Origin: Chloroflexota bacterium
Lineage (GTDB): Bacteria > Chloroflexota > Anaerolineae > Aggregatilineales > Phototrophicaceae
Reading direction: 5' to 3'
DNA: 64,000 nucleotides
NCBI GenBank assembly: GCA_026708115.1
Contig: JAPOVL010000013.1
Location: forward strand, 186,001-250,000
Position numbers and translations under genes: made by a program. The notes under the pieces were generated by a model. It ran no database searches. It was not told where the DNA came from and saw only the letters and a list, made by a program, of their open reading frames with translations. Below are positions 15,816 to 24,068 of the stretch, in pieces (positions within the stretch are counted from its first letter, which is position 1; each line of letters begins with the position of its first letter).

Positions 15816-16352
15816 CTAGATGTTATCTTTGCCTCCACCATAGTTCTGCTGGATGCTATACAGGTGATGCAATTCGTGACCCGCAATGATGTAGATTAGC
15901 GCCTGCAGGCTGCTCATCTCATTGTTGCACTTAGCGGCAAATGTCAGGGCGGCTTCGTCGAAACTCTCAAGCAGGCTAAGGGTTGCCTGCCGCACCTGGC
16001 AGTACTCGGCGAGAATGTCGTCCAGATGGCGCTGGTTCGCCCTTGCGGATGGCACATAATCTTCATGCGGAAAGGAAGGCAACGCGGTGGTATCACCACG
16101 ACCGATGCGCAGCGCTCTGTAGGCGAAAACTCGCTCGGTATCGATAACGTGTACCAAGATATCCTGCACGGTCCACTCGCCGTCGGCATGTGGCTTGGTC
16201 AGTGTATCGGTCGGTAGCGAGCGGACAAGTCTCAGCATGCGCTCGCAATTTACGGGCAAATGCTGCAGAACTTGTTCATCGTCTGGCAAAAGCCTGATGT
16301 AGTCGATTGTATAAGGCGCGTACTCGCCCTTATTCGGTTTCGGAATCAACAT
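15816..16352 (-). CDS. DinB-superfamily protein
   Basis: This 178-residue protein forms the four-helix bundle of the DinB/YfiT family. Metal-binding histidines are visible in DILVHVIDTERVFAYRALR and GHELHHLYSIQQNY. GEWTVQDI before the first histidine is the family's opening signature. These proteins are often thiol-dependent transferases or damage-inducible proteins of unknown substrate. It starts 2 nt after the stop of the OsmC gene, so the two are translationally coupled. This suggests a shared thiol or oxidative-stress role. Confidence 0.85.
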   Translation of the reverse strand: MLIPKPNKGEYAPYTIDYIRLLPDDEQVLQHLPVNCERMLRLVRSLPTDTLTKPHADGEWTVQDILVHVIDTERVFAYRALRIGRGDTTALPSFPHEDYVPSARANQRHLDDILAEYCQVRQATLSLLESFDEAALTFAAKCNNEMSSLQALIYIIAGHELHHLYSIQQNYGGGKDNI

Positions 16353-16354
16353 AT

Positions 16355-16753
16355 CTAAGCGACGGTAACCGAGAGCTCAACCGATCCTTTGAGCGTATTG
16401 GCGACGATGCAAGCGCGTTCTGACATTTTGACCAGTTTCTCAAAAGTTTCACGATCATTGAAACCGGACTTAACGACCATGTTGATCGAGGAGAAGCGAG
16501 CGGGCGCCTCGGCAAGATCACCGCTGACTTCAATCGCAATGTCATTGATCTCGAGGTCACGGGCGCGAATGGCAGCAAGCAGATTGCTGTTGAAGCAGCC
16601 GCCCAGCGACGCCAGCAGCAATTCGCCGCCCATGGCGCCCTTATCGCGGCCGCCCTTGGCTTCAGGTCGGTCGATATCGACTGCGTGCTGTCGGATCTGC
16701 GCGGCGGTGGTAGCGTCGTCGACTTGGTTGAGGTTTACAGTAATCGTAGGCAT
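16355..16753 (-). CDS. OsmC-family peroxiredoxin-like protein
   Basis: This 132-residue protein has the two conserved redox cysteines of OsmC/Ohr-like proteins: C53 in LASLGGCFNS and C115 in SERACIVAN. The pattern GGELLLASLGGC is diagnostic. OsmC/Ohr enzymes reduce organic hydroperoxides. This one is closer to the YhfA/OsmC group than to Ohr, by its lack of the long N-terminal arm. An AAGG ribosome site precedes the ATG. It lies 42 nt after the last permease of the sugar ABC operon and is coupled to DinB downstream, so it may be read from the transporter transcript. Confidence 0.87.
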   Translation of the reverse strand: MPTITVNLNQVDDATTAAQIRQHAVDIDRPEAKGGRDKGAMGGELLLASLGGCFNSNLLAAIRARDLEINDIAIEVSGDLAEAPARFSSINMVVKSGFNDRETFEKLVKMSERACIVANTLKGSVELSVTVA

Positions 16754-16795
16754 GATACCTTCTCTTGCATTTACTTGTACAATTTGCAGCCTGAG

Positions 16796-17749
16796 TCAAC
16801 CTTTGACGGCGCCCATCGTGAAACCCTGCACCAGGCTGTCGAGAAACAGATTATAGGCGAAACCGACCGGTATTGCGATGATCAGCGCGGCGGCAAGCAA
16901 GGGCTGCCAAAAGTATACATCTCCCAGGATCAGTTCGGTCGGCACGCCGACGCTGAGTGTGCGCCGAGAGGTATTCGTGATGAATACCAGGGCATAGATA
17001 AACTCGTGCAAGGTCAAGGTAAATGTGAAGACAATTGTGGAGATGATACCGGGCAATGACAAGGGTAGGACGACGCGCAGAAAAGCTTCCACGCGGTTGT
17101 AGCCATCGACCAGCGCAGCTTCTTCCAGCTCGGGCGGCACGGCCTTGAAAAAACCCTGCAGCAGCCACATGCTGAAGGGCACGGTGAAGGATGGATAAAC
17201 TACGATCAGCGCCAGCGGCGAGTCTTTGAGGCCTAACATGACCACGATGCGAAACATGGGGATGAAGAGCAGTGTGGGTGGCACCAGATAAACGAGAAAC
17301 ATCAAGATGCCGGCGCGTTCGCCCCAGCGCCCGGTTAAACGCGCCAGCGCGTAAGCCGCCGGCAATGCCAAAATCAGCGTGATGATGACAACTGCTACAC
17401 CGACCACCACTGAATTGCGGATGAAGTCGAGGTAAGCGGTGTTCGTGAAGAGCGATTCCAAATGTTCCAGGGTGGGGTCTTGCCGAAAGACAAAGGGTTG
17501 CGGTCTTCGATACAGATCGCCATCGACCTTGAAGCTGTGCAGGAACATGATCAGGAATGGCGCTGCAGCAAAGAAACAAAAGATCAGTACTACCAGATAA
17601 AAGGGTGATCGCCTCAGAATGTGCGATAGCTCGGCGCGTGTGGCGCCGTATCTGCGAAAGCGATAGGCAATGCGCAGCCCAACCAATGTGGCAAATGACA
17701 GGACCAGGAGCGACCAGAAGTTGTGCAGGATCCAAATCAGCAGAGCCAT
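16796..17749 (-). CDS. Sugar ABC transporter permease, MalG type
   Basis: This 317-residue permease has six or more membrane helices. The EAA loop that docks onto the ATPase is EEAALVDGYNRVEAFLRVVLPLSLPGI. The terminal motif QGFTMGAVKG is typical of MalG-type subunits of the carbohydrate uptake CUT1 family. The first roughly 65 residues hold an extra hydrophobic segment (LLIWILHNFWSLLVLSFATLVGL), which is longer than usual for MalG. Its start overlaps the stop of the MalF-type gene by 1 nt (ATGA type), showing translational coupling. It acts with 17749-18687 as a heterodimeric channel in the inner membrane. Confidence 0.92.
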   Translation of the reverse strand: MALLIWILHNFWSLLVLSFATLVGLRIAYRFRRYGATRAELSHILRRSPFYLVVLIFCFFAAAPFLIMFLHSFKVDGDLYRRPQPFVFRQDPTLEHLESLFTNTAYLDFIRNSVVVGVAVVIITLILALPAAYALARLTGRWGERAGILMFLVYLVPPTLLFIPMFRIVVMLGLKDSPLALIVVYPSFTVPFSMWLLQGFFKAVPPELEEAALVDGYNRVEAFLRVVLPLSLPGIISTIVFTFTLTLHEFIYALVFITNTSRRTLSVGVPTELILGDVYFWQPLLAAALIIAIPVGFAYNLFLDSLVQGFTMGAVKG

Positions 17750-18687
17750 CAGCGCACCTCTGCCCGGCTCGCTGTGCGCAACATGAGCAGTGCCAAAGCC
17801 AGCAACAGCGGAAATGCGAATAGCGCCATGGCCGCGCCTTGAGCCAGGTTGCCGCCCTCAATGCCGATTTGGAAGGAATACAAGCCGATGATGCGCGTGT
17901 AATCAACGGGACCGCCACGCGTCAGCACATAAACCACGGTCATGTCGCCGAACATGGTAATCATGCTGAAGAGCAGGGCAATGACCATGATGGGCAGGAT
18001 CAAAGGCAACTTGACTTGCAGCAATGTGCGCATGAATCGCGACCCATCAACCTCGGCCTGGTCCAGAATATCGGTCGGGATCGACGACAGACCCGCCATC
18101 AAGATCACAGTTGCCAGGGGTGTCATGCGCCAGACTTGTACAAAAATCACGCTGATCTGGGACAGGACCGGGTTCGCCAGCCAGTACAAATTGCGACTAT
18201 TGGATAGTATACCCTTTGGTCCGAGGAAGCCGGTCTGCAAGAGCAGATAATCTATGGGACTGTACTTGGTATCAAACATCCAGAGCCAGCCGATTGCGGC
18301 CAGGGACACTGGTGTCGCCCAAGGCAGTATGAAGATAAAGCGCGCGAACCATTTGCCGGTGAATTCCTGCGTGAAGATGATCGCCAGGATATTAGCGAAG
18401 ATCAGAATGAAGATCTGTGATACCAGGGTGAACATGACCGTATTGCCGAAGACCTGTCGAAAGATATCGTTCTCCCAGACCGCGACAAAATTGTCGAAAC
18501 CAATGAAATTGAGTTCGGTATTGCCGACGGTGACATCGGAAAAGCCGAATGCGATCGCCAGCAAGAAGGGCAATCCGACAAGCAGCAGGATATACAGCAG
18601 CGCCGGCACCAAGAATATGACGCCGACGAATCGGCGATCATCCATGAGATAGCGATGCGGATTAAGGGCGGCACTGGCGCTCGCCAT
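17749..18687 (-). CDS. Sugar ABC transporter permease, MalF type
   Basis: This 312-residue permease has about six membrane helices. N-terminal FVGVIFLVPALLYILLLVGLPF is the usual first helix of MalF-like CUT1 subunits. The EAA loop LDQAEVDGSRFMRTLLQVKLPLILPIM couples to the ATPase, and TRGGPVDYTRIIGLYSFQIG follows as in the family. It overlaps the ATPase gene upstream and the MalG-type gene downstream by 1 nt each. The exact sugar is not determinable; CUT1 systems carry oligosaccharides, glycerol phosphate and similar substrates. Confidence 0.93.
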   Translation of the reverse strand: MASASAALNPHRYLMDDRRFVGVIFLVPALLYILLLVGLPFLLAIAFGFSDVTVGNTELNFIGFDNFVAVWENDIFRQVFGNTVMFTLVSQIFILIFANILAIIFTQEFTGKWFARFIFILPWATPVSLAAIGWLWMFDTKYSPIDYLLLQTGFLGPKGILSNSRNLYWLANPVLSQISVIFVQVWRMTPLATVILMAGLSSIPTDILDQAEVDGSRFMRTLLQVKLPLILPIMVIALLFSMITMFGDMTVVYVLTRGGPVDYTRIIGLYSFQIGIEGGNLAQGAAMALFAFPLLLALALLMLRTASRAEVR

Positions 18688-19739
18688 CAGACGACCCCTT
18701 GCAGGTTCTGCTGTTCAATGCGCTGGCCGCTTCGCTTGTCGAAGAATTTGATGTCGCTGTTGTGGACTGCAAATTCGTAGTCGCAGTCCACGTCAAGCGA
18801 GACGCGCACGTTCGATGGTACCTTGGCCAGTGTCAACTCGTTGTCATGACCGTGGACATAGCCGTAGAGCAGCCGATCGGATCCAAGATATTCGACGCGC
18901 TTGACATAGTAGTGGAAAATGCGCGAGTTTTCCGGATTGTCGGCGAGAGTCTTGGGCAAGAAGGTTTCCGGTCGAAAACCAAAACTGAAGGCATCGCTTC
19001 GGAGGATATTCATACTGGGAGAACCCAGAAAGGTAGCGACGAACTCGTTGGCCGGGTCATCATAAATGAGTTGTGGCGTGCCAATCTGCTGGATTTTTCC
19101 GTGCGACATGACCACGATTCGGTCGCCCAGTCCCATTGCCTCGATCTGATCGTGGGTCACGAAGACGGCGGTAATGTTTGATGAGCGCTGGAATTCCTTG
19201 AGTTCGTCGCGGGCGTTGGCACGCAGTTTGGCGTCGAGATTGGAGAGTGGTTCGTCGAGTAACAGCACGGCCGGCTGTGTGACCATGGCGCGCGCGATGG
19301 CGACGCGTTGTCGCTGACCGCCCGAAAGCTGGCGGGGCCGGCGGTCAAGCAGCATATCGATCTCCAACAGTCGCGCCGTGTTTTCGACCTTATCGCGGAT
19401 GGCGCGCTTGTCGTATTTTTTCTCTCGGCTTTGTGCTTTCAAGGGGAAAGCGATGTTGTTGAAGACGTTCATATGCGGGTACAGCGCGTAACTCTGGAAG
19501 ACCATAGACACGCCACGCTTGCGCGGCGGCAGCGCGGTAACGTTTTCGCCACCGATGAAGATTTGCCCGGCGGTCGGTTTTTCCAGGCCGGCGATCATGC
19601 GCATCAGCGTGGTTTTGCCACAGCCCGAGGGACCCAAAATGACCAGGAACTCGCCATTTTCGATTTCTAATTCAATGCCGTCGACGGCGCGGACATCGTC
19701 GAAAAACTTTTTTATGCCCTGTAGTTCAACCAGGCTCAT
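18687..19739 (-). CDS. ABC transporter ATPase, MsmK/UgpC type
   Basis: This 350-residue ATPase has Walker A GPSGCGKTT (36-44), the Q-loop in MVFQSYALYPHMNV, signature LSGGQRQRVAIARA, Walker B VLLLDEPLSNLDAKLR and the H-loop in VFVTHDQIEAMGLGDRI. A C-terminal OB-like (TOBE) domain follows (about 235-350). This is the energising subunit of CUT1 sugar importers. It is the only such ATPase in the window, while two other CUT1 importers (40890-44223 and 55673-58929) have none. It may therefore serve all three, as MsmK does in streptococci; this is inference. It follows the second binding-protein gene after a palindromic repeat. Confidence 0.94.
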   Translation of the reverse strand: MSLVELQGIKKFFDDVRAVDGIELEIENGEFLVILGPSGCGKTTLMRMIAGLEKPTAGQIFIGGENVTALPPRKRGVSMVFQSYALYPHMNVFNNIAFPLKAQSREKKYDKRAIRDKVENTARLLEIDMLLDRRPRQLSGGQRQRVAIARAMVTQPAVLLLDEPLSNLDAKLRANARDELKEFQRSSNITAVFVTHDQIEAMGLGDRIVVMSHGKIQQIGTPQLIYDDPANEFVATFLGSPSMNILRSDAFSFGFRPETFLPKTLADNPENSRIFHYYVKRVEYLGSDRLLYGYVHGHDNELTLAKVPSNVRVSLDVDCDYEFAVHNSDIKFFDKRSGQRIEQQNLQGVV

Positions 19740-19762
19740 GGCAAACCCTATATTGAAGTAGT

Positions 19763-19783
19763 GGGCGGCTCTGCGAGCCGCCC
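19763..19783. repeat. REP-like palindrome between binding-protein and ATPase genes
   Basis: GGGCGGCT-CTGCG-AGCCGCCC is a perfect 8-bp stem. On the minus strand it carries the GTAGGGGCGG...CGCCCAC frame of family A. It lies 41 nt after the stop of the binding-protein gene and 24 nt before the ATPase start. Confidence 0.75.
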
Positions 19784-19823
19784 CTACAGGTCTGTCAAGA
19801 TATGGAGAGGGGGTAAGCGGCGA

Positions 19824-21158
19824 CTAGCCGCCGCCGACCATGCCCCTGGCGCGCCAATCCGCGAAAATTTCTTCAATGCGCTCGTGCGCTTGCGCGACGG
19901 CATCTTCCGCGTTCATCTCACCCAATGCGACCTGCGCCACCATATTGGGAATGATGCTTTCCGCGAAGACCTGGCTGATGGCCGGATTCGTGACGCCCGG
20001 GAAGCCGAGATGCACGGACCAATCGTTGACCGTCTTCAAGACTTCGAATTTGTTCGGCGGCTGCGAACCCCAGGGATCCGTTTCCAGCCAGCCGTCAAGC
20101 TCGGGCACGGTGCTGGCGTGGCAGGGGAAGTTGTAGAGTTCGCTGTAGTAGGTCACGTCGCTGTAATTGGCGCTGTGGTCGAGGATGAATTGCTTGGCGG
20201 CTTCCAGCTCGTCGCCCTCAACATACTCGGGAATGACATAGATCTGCCAAACGTGCGAGGAGGCGTAGGCGCCGGCGGGTCCCGCGAGGGCGCTGGTGAA
20301 GCCGATGTTGGCGGCTGCCGCCTCGTCGATTTTCTGCAAGCTGCGATAGGCCGAGTTGGAATTGAGGATATAGCTGACTTCGCCCGCGATGAGCGCTTGA
20401 TTGTTACTGGCTGCGGTCCAACCGAATACCTCGTCGGTCATGGCTTCGTTCTGCAGTTGCGCCAGGTATTTGACGGCGGCGATGGTTTCTTCGCTATTGA
20501 GCACGACGTTCTCGTTCTCGTCCTGGATGCTGCCGCCAAAGCTCCAAATGGCGGCGCGATTTGCCATGCGGCTGTCGAGTTCGGGGCTCATGCCGATACC
20601 GACCGGGATGCCGGTGGCTTCAAAGATCGCGCGTCCGCCTTCGAGCAAGTCGTCGTAAGTCTTGGGACCATCGGGGTAGCCGGCTTCGGTCCAGAGCGCG
20701 ATGTCATAATCGCCCGGGTCGGGCACGTAGCCGTGCGTATAGGCATAATAGGTATCAACAACGGGCAAGTAAGACGCTGCTTGACAAGTGCTGGCGCGAT
20801 CGCCGAACATCTCCGACGCCTTGGCGTTGAGATCGCCGAGGTCGTGCAATCCGTCTATATAACTTGCTGGTGAGAACAGGACCTCAACGATGGTATGCCC
20901 TTCTCCGGCGTCAATTTCAGCGGCCAGTGTCGAAAAAATTTCGGTGAAGTTGACGTGATCGACCGTCACGCCAACGCCGTTGGCTTCGCCCCATTCCGCG
21001 GCATAGGCGTCGAACCATTCATCGTAGCGGGGCACGAAGTGGCTCCATTGAAGCAGGCTGATTTCAGTGCCCTCAGCATAGCCGCCTTGAGCGCCGGCGG
21101 AGACCGTTAGGGCAACAAGAATGCCGAGAACCATTAGAATTCTGATTAGCTGTTTCAT
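19824..21158 (-). CDS. Sugar ABC transporter substrate-binding protein (paralogue B)
   Basis: This 444-residue family-1 extracellular solute-binding protein has a signal peptide (MKQLIRILMVLGILVALTVSAGA) and no obvious lipobox cysteine. The start at 21158 is set by an AGGAG ribosome site 8 nt before the ATG. The frame extends to 21197 without support. The mature protein opens EGTEISLLQWSHFVPRYDEWF. It is a tandem paralogue of the gene upstream (21287-22621), with long stretches in common such as NEAMT.EVFGW..ASNNQALIAGE. It captures the sugar outside the membrane and delivers it to the MalF/MalG-type channel encoded downstream. Three cysteines (e.g. RASTCQAASY, NFPCHAS) may form a disulfide. 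Confidence 0.92.
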   Translation of the reverse strand: MKQLIRILMVLGILVALTVSAGAQGGYAEGTEISLLQWSHFVPRYDEWFDAYAAEWGEANGVGVTVDHVNFTEIFSTLAAEIDAGEGHTIVEVLFSPASYIDGLHDLGDLNAKASEMFGDRASTCQAASYLPVVDTYYAYTHGYVPDPGDYDIALWTEAGYPDGPKTYDDLLEGGRAIFEATGIPVGIGMSPELDSRMANRAAIWSFGGSIQDENENVVLNSEETIAAVKYLAQLQNEAMTDEVFGWTAASNNQALIAGEVSYILNSNSAYRSLQKIDEAAAANIGFTSALAGPAGAYASSHVWQIYVIPEYVEGDELEAAKQFILDHSANYSDVTYYSELYNFPCHASTVPELDGWLETDPWGSQPPNKFEVLKTVNDWSVHLGFPGVTNPAISQVFAESIIPNMVAQVALGEMNAEDAVAQAHERIEEIFADWRARGMVGGG

Positions 21159-21286
21159 TAAAATATCTCCTGATACTTGTAAAGGAACTACGCGCAAGAG
21201 CCCGAAGGCTTTGAGACAGGCTCATTTTATCCAACTGTTTAGCGCTTGGCAATGTTAGCCATTCCTCGCGTATCGCGCGCGGATGC

Positions 21287-22621
21287 TCAGTTGTCGCCGC
21301 CGACCAGATTCTGGGCGCGCCAAAAAGCGAAAATTTCTTCAACGCGTTCGGTGGCTTGCGCCACGGCATCCTCGGCACTCTTCTTCCCAAGCGCGACCTG
21401 GGCGATCATATTCGGAATGATGTGTTCGGCATAGACTTGTGCGATTGCCGGGCTGCTAACACCCGGATAACCGAAATTCACTGAGCGGTCTATCGCTGTT
21501 TTCAAGATCGCGAACTTGTCCGCAGGGACAGAGCCAAAGGGGTCTTTTTCCAGCCAGCTATCGAGTTCCTTGACAGTCGCGGGGAAGCAGGGCAGATTGA
21601 ACAATTCACTGTTGTAAGTTACTTCGCTGTAGTTGGCAGTAAAGTCGAGGATGAATTGTTTGGCGGCTTGAAGTTGAATGCCTTGGACATAAGCTGGTAT
21701 GACGCTGATTAAAATGTGAGTTCCGCCGAAGGCTCCAGCTGGTCCTAGGAGGGCAGGGGTAAAGCCGATATTTGCGGCCGCGGCTGGGTCGATTTTTTGC
21801 AGGCTGCGATAGGCCGAATCGGGGTTGAGGATGAAGCTGGCTTCACCGGCGATGAGCGCCTGGTTATTGCTGGCGCCCGTCCAGCCGAAGACTTCTGCGG
21901 TCATGGCTTCGTTTTGCAATTGCGCCAGGTATTTGACCGCGGCAATAGTGGATGCGCTATTAAGCACCACATTCTCATTTTCGTCTTGAACGCTCCCGCC
22001 AAAGCTCCAGATCACCTCGCGATTCGCCATTTCACTATCGATCTCCGAACTGATGCCGATCCCGACCGGGATACCAGTCGATTGAAAGATCGCTCGTCCA
22101 CCCGCGAGCAAGTCTTCATAAGACTTGGGTCCATGCGGATAGCCAGCCTCTGTCCACAGTTCGATGTCGTAATTGCCGTGATTTAGGGAGTAACCGGAGG
22201 CAAATCCATAATAGACATCGATAAAAGAGAGATAAGTTATTGCTTTGCAGTGATCGAGGCGCTTGCCAAACATCGCCAGTGCTTGCTTGTTGATGTCGCT
22301 CAAGTCGTGCAAGCCCTGGATATAAGACGCGGGTGAAGAAGGTAGTTCGATAATCGTATGTCCCTGGCCGGCATCAATCTCAGCAGCCAGTGATGACGGC
22401 AATTCTGCAAAATTGACGCGATCAATGCTGACTGTAACATTGTTGGCTTCTCCCCAAGCTTGCGCCCAGTTGTCAAACCACGCATCGTAACGCGGCACAA
22501 AATGCTGCCATTGCAACAGACTGATTGCCGTTCCCGTCGGAAAAGCGTCTTGCGCGGCAATTGCGCCAGGCAAGGGGGCAAACAGACTCAATATGACCAG
22601 CATTTTGCTTAGCAATGTCAT
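21287..22621 (-). CDS. Sugar ABC transporter substrate-binding protein (paralogue A)
   Basis: This 444-residue exported solute-binding protein has a signal peptide (MTLLSKMLVILSLFAPLPGAIAA). A GAGG ribosome site precedes the ATG. It shares the full length and cysteine positions (LDHCKAITY, NLPCFPA) with the next gene, paralogue B, but has diverged in the presumed ligand-contact loops (for example GTHILISVIPAYVQGIQLQAAKQ versus SHVWQIYVIPEYVEGDELEAAKQ). Having two intact binding proteins on one channel usually widens the substrate range or splits affinity. It is first in the operon, with a predicted promoter at 22668-22697. Confidence 0.92.
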   Translation of the reverse strand: MTLLSKMLVILSLFAPLPGAIAAQDAFPTGTAISLLQWQHFVPRYDAWFDNWAQAWGEANNVTVSIDRVNFAELPSSLAAEIDAGQGHTIIELPSSPASYIQGLHDLSDINKQALAMFGKRLDHCKAITYLSFIDVYYGFASGYSLNHGNYDIELWTEAGYPHGPKSYEDLLAGGRAIFQSTGIPVGIGISSEIDSEMANREVIWSFGGSVQDENENVVLNSASTIAAVKYLAQLQNEAMTAEVFGWTGASNNQALIAGEASFILNPDSAYRSLQKIDPAAAANIGFTPALLGPAGAFGGTHILISVIPAYVQGIQLQAAKQFILDFTANYSEVTYNSELFNLPCFPATVKELDSWLEKDPFGSVPADKFAILKTAIDRSVNFGYPGVSSPAIAQVYAEHIIPNMIAQVALGKKSAEDAVAQATERVEEIFAFWRAQNLVGGDN

Positions 22622-22667
22622 TCTTTATCTCCTCGGGAATCGCGATGGCGATATGGCTTAGGGGGTT

Positions 22668-22697
22668 ATCTTAGCTGAGACGGGTATCGAATGACAA
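22668..22697 (-). promoter_or_regulatory. Predicted promoter of the tandem-SBP sugar ABC operon
   Basis: On the minus strand, TTGTCA (22697-22692) and TAAGAT (22673-22668) are spaced by 18 nt. The expected transcription start lies about 40 nt before the first ATG at 22621. No dyad operator is evident. Confidence 0.45.
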
Positions 22698-22761
22698 TGA
22701 CGCTGATTTCAGCGAGAGCGTGACTGCAGGAAGCGATGCGGCGAGCGCTGAAAACAGAGGC

Positions 22762-23925
22762 CTAGAATAGCTTGAGTTGATGAACCGGACGTCTGCCATC
22801 CAGCAGGACATACTTTGCCAGTTTGTCCGGCGCGCGGATACCGACCTGCTTCAAATGGATGAGTTCGCTTAGTCTTCCGCGCCGGCGTGAGCGAATGATC
22901 GCATCTGCGCCGACCTTGCCGATGCCCGGTACACGCATGAGCTGCTCGCGTTCGGCCTTCATGATTTCAACGGGCTGATGAACCAGGTTTTCCTCCGCCC
23001 AGGCTAGCTTGGGGTCGATGTCAGTGCGCAGGTTGCCACCGCGCAAGAAAGGCAGTTCTTCAACGTCCCATTGGTAATCGCGCAGCAGAAAACTGGACTG
23101 GTAAAGGCGAAACTCGCGGATGGCTTCGGTCGCTGGCAGGTTTTCGAAAGGCGTCCCGGGCACTGGACCGAAGGCGGAATAATAAACGCGAGCCAACTTC
23201 GCTTGATCGTAAAGCCTGTCCGTCATGGAAAGGAGTTCCAAGTCCGTATCGCCGACAGCGCCGACTACAAACTGGGTTACACTGCTAGCCAGCTTCTCAT
23301 GCGGATTTTCTGCCCGGATGCGCTGCGCCCACTGCAGCATCTGCAACAATTCCTCTATGAAGATTTTCTTAGGCGCCAGGTCCGCCAATCGGGCACTGGT
23401 GGGCGCTTCCAGGTTGACCGAGACGCGATCCGCCAGTTGCATGGAACGATAGAGTTGATCGTATTCAATGCCTGGCATGATCTTGAGGTGGATGTAACCG
23501 CCGTAGAGTTGCTTGTTGCGAATAATGTCAGCGGTATCAATGATCTTGTCCTGCGTGGCGACGGAGCCCTTGATGATGCCGGACGAAAGAAACAAACCGT
23601 CGACCTTGCCGGCATGTTCCAGGTTCTCAAAGGCCGATGCCATTTCATCGGGCGAGAAGGTAACTCGTTTTGTCTTTGCCCGTCCAGCGCGGAAAACGCA
23701 ATAATTGCAATTGCGCTCGCAAGCGGTGGTCATCATGCTTTTGAGTACGGGTTTCGGTCCTTTGGGCGTGCTGAGGTTGGCGATGCAGCCGCCCAGATTG
23801 AATTCCTGCTTGCGCGCTTTACGGATGCGCTCGGCATGGGGGCGATCACCCGCGGGTTCATGCAGGGTGACATCGCCCATTTGGGAGAGTTTGGTCAGTG
23901 TTTCGGAAACCAGTCTGCCAGCCAT
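22762..23925 (-). CDS. Radical SAM protein with helix-hairpin-helix, putative DNA modification/repair
   Basis: This 387-residue enzyme has the radical SAM iron-sulfur motif CxxxCxxC at 69-76 (CERNCNYC). The TIM-barrel-type segment has LFLSSGIIKGS and GYIHLKIMPGI, and the C-terminal helix-hairpin-helix is REQLMRVPGIGKVGADAIIRSRRR (about 320-345), typical of DNA binding. This architecture matches the family annotated as putative DNA modification/repair radical SAM proteins, often encoded near a uracil-DNA-glycosylase-like partner. No such partner lies here. The start at 23925 (M of MAGRLVSETLTKLSQMG) is supported by the promoter: the -10 hexamer ends 6 nt before the ATG, so the mRNA is probably leaderless. 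A perfect SOS-type operator sits in the promoter spacer. The exact chemistry is unknown. Confidence 0.85.
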   Translation of the reverse strand: MAGRLVSETLTKLSQMGDVTLHEPAGDRPHAERIRKARKQEFNLGGCIANLSTPKGPKPVLKSMMTTACERNCNYCVFRAGRAKTKRVTFSPDEMASAFENLEHAGKVDGLFLSSGIIKGSVATQDKIIDTADIIRNKQLYGGYIHLKIMPGIEYDQLYRSMQLADRVSVNLEAPTSARLADLAPKKIFIEELLQMLQWAQRIRAENPHEKLASSVTQFVVGAVGDTDLELLSMTDRLYDQAKLARVYYSAFGPVPGTPFENLPATEAIREFRLYQSSFLLRDYQWDVEELPFLRGGNLRTDIDPKLAWAEENLVHQPVEIMKAEREQLMRVPGIGKVGADAIIRSRRRGRLSELIHLKQVGIRAPDKLAKYVLLDGRRPVHQLKLF

Positions 23926-23931
23926 GATGCC

Positions 23932-23960
23932 AGTATACAGAACATTAGTTCTAGTGTCAA
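23932..23960 (-). promoter_or_regulatory. Near-ideal sigma-70 promoter of the radical SAM gene, leaderless geometry
   Basis: On the minus strand TTGACA (23960-23955) and TATACT (23937-23932) are separated by exactly 17 nt. Only 6 nt lie between the -10 hexamer and the ATG at 23925, so transcription should begin at or next to the start codon. Confidence 0.75.
23939..23952. promoter_or_regulatory. SOS-box-like operator between -35 and -10
   Basis: AGAAC-ATTA-GTTCT is a perfect dyad containing GAAC-N4-GTTC, the core of the LexA (Cheo-box) operator of Bacillus and relatives. It fills the spacer of the promoter, a classic repressor position. LexA control of a DNA-repair-type gene is inferred; LexA is not encoded in this window. 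Confidence 0.65.
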
Positions 23961-24068
23961 GCGCGAATACTCCCTCTTTTTCGGTTGCTGGAAAAAGAGA
24001 GTGGTGAAAATTGTGGATACAAGCGTGGACGACGGGGGGTGATCGGGTAGGTCGCCCGACAGATACTG

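Noticed and set aside
19761..20873. 370-residue open frame antisense to the sugar-binding-protein gene
   Set aside because: It mirrors the codons of the binding protein, which has clear homology-type features and a signal peptide.
23071..24042. 323-residue open frame antisense to the radical SAM gene
   Set aside because: The opposite strand has a CxxxCxxC motif and HhH domain; this frame has none.
24044..24058. Partial family A palindrome (gggtaggtcgcccgac)
   Set aside because: Arms do not pair fully; probably a decayed copy but not strong enough to list as a feature.
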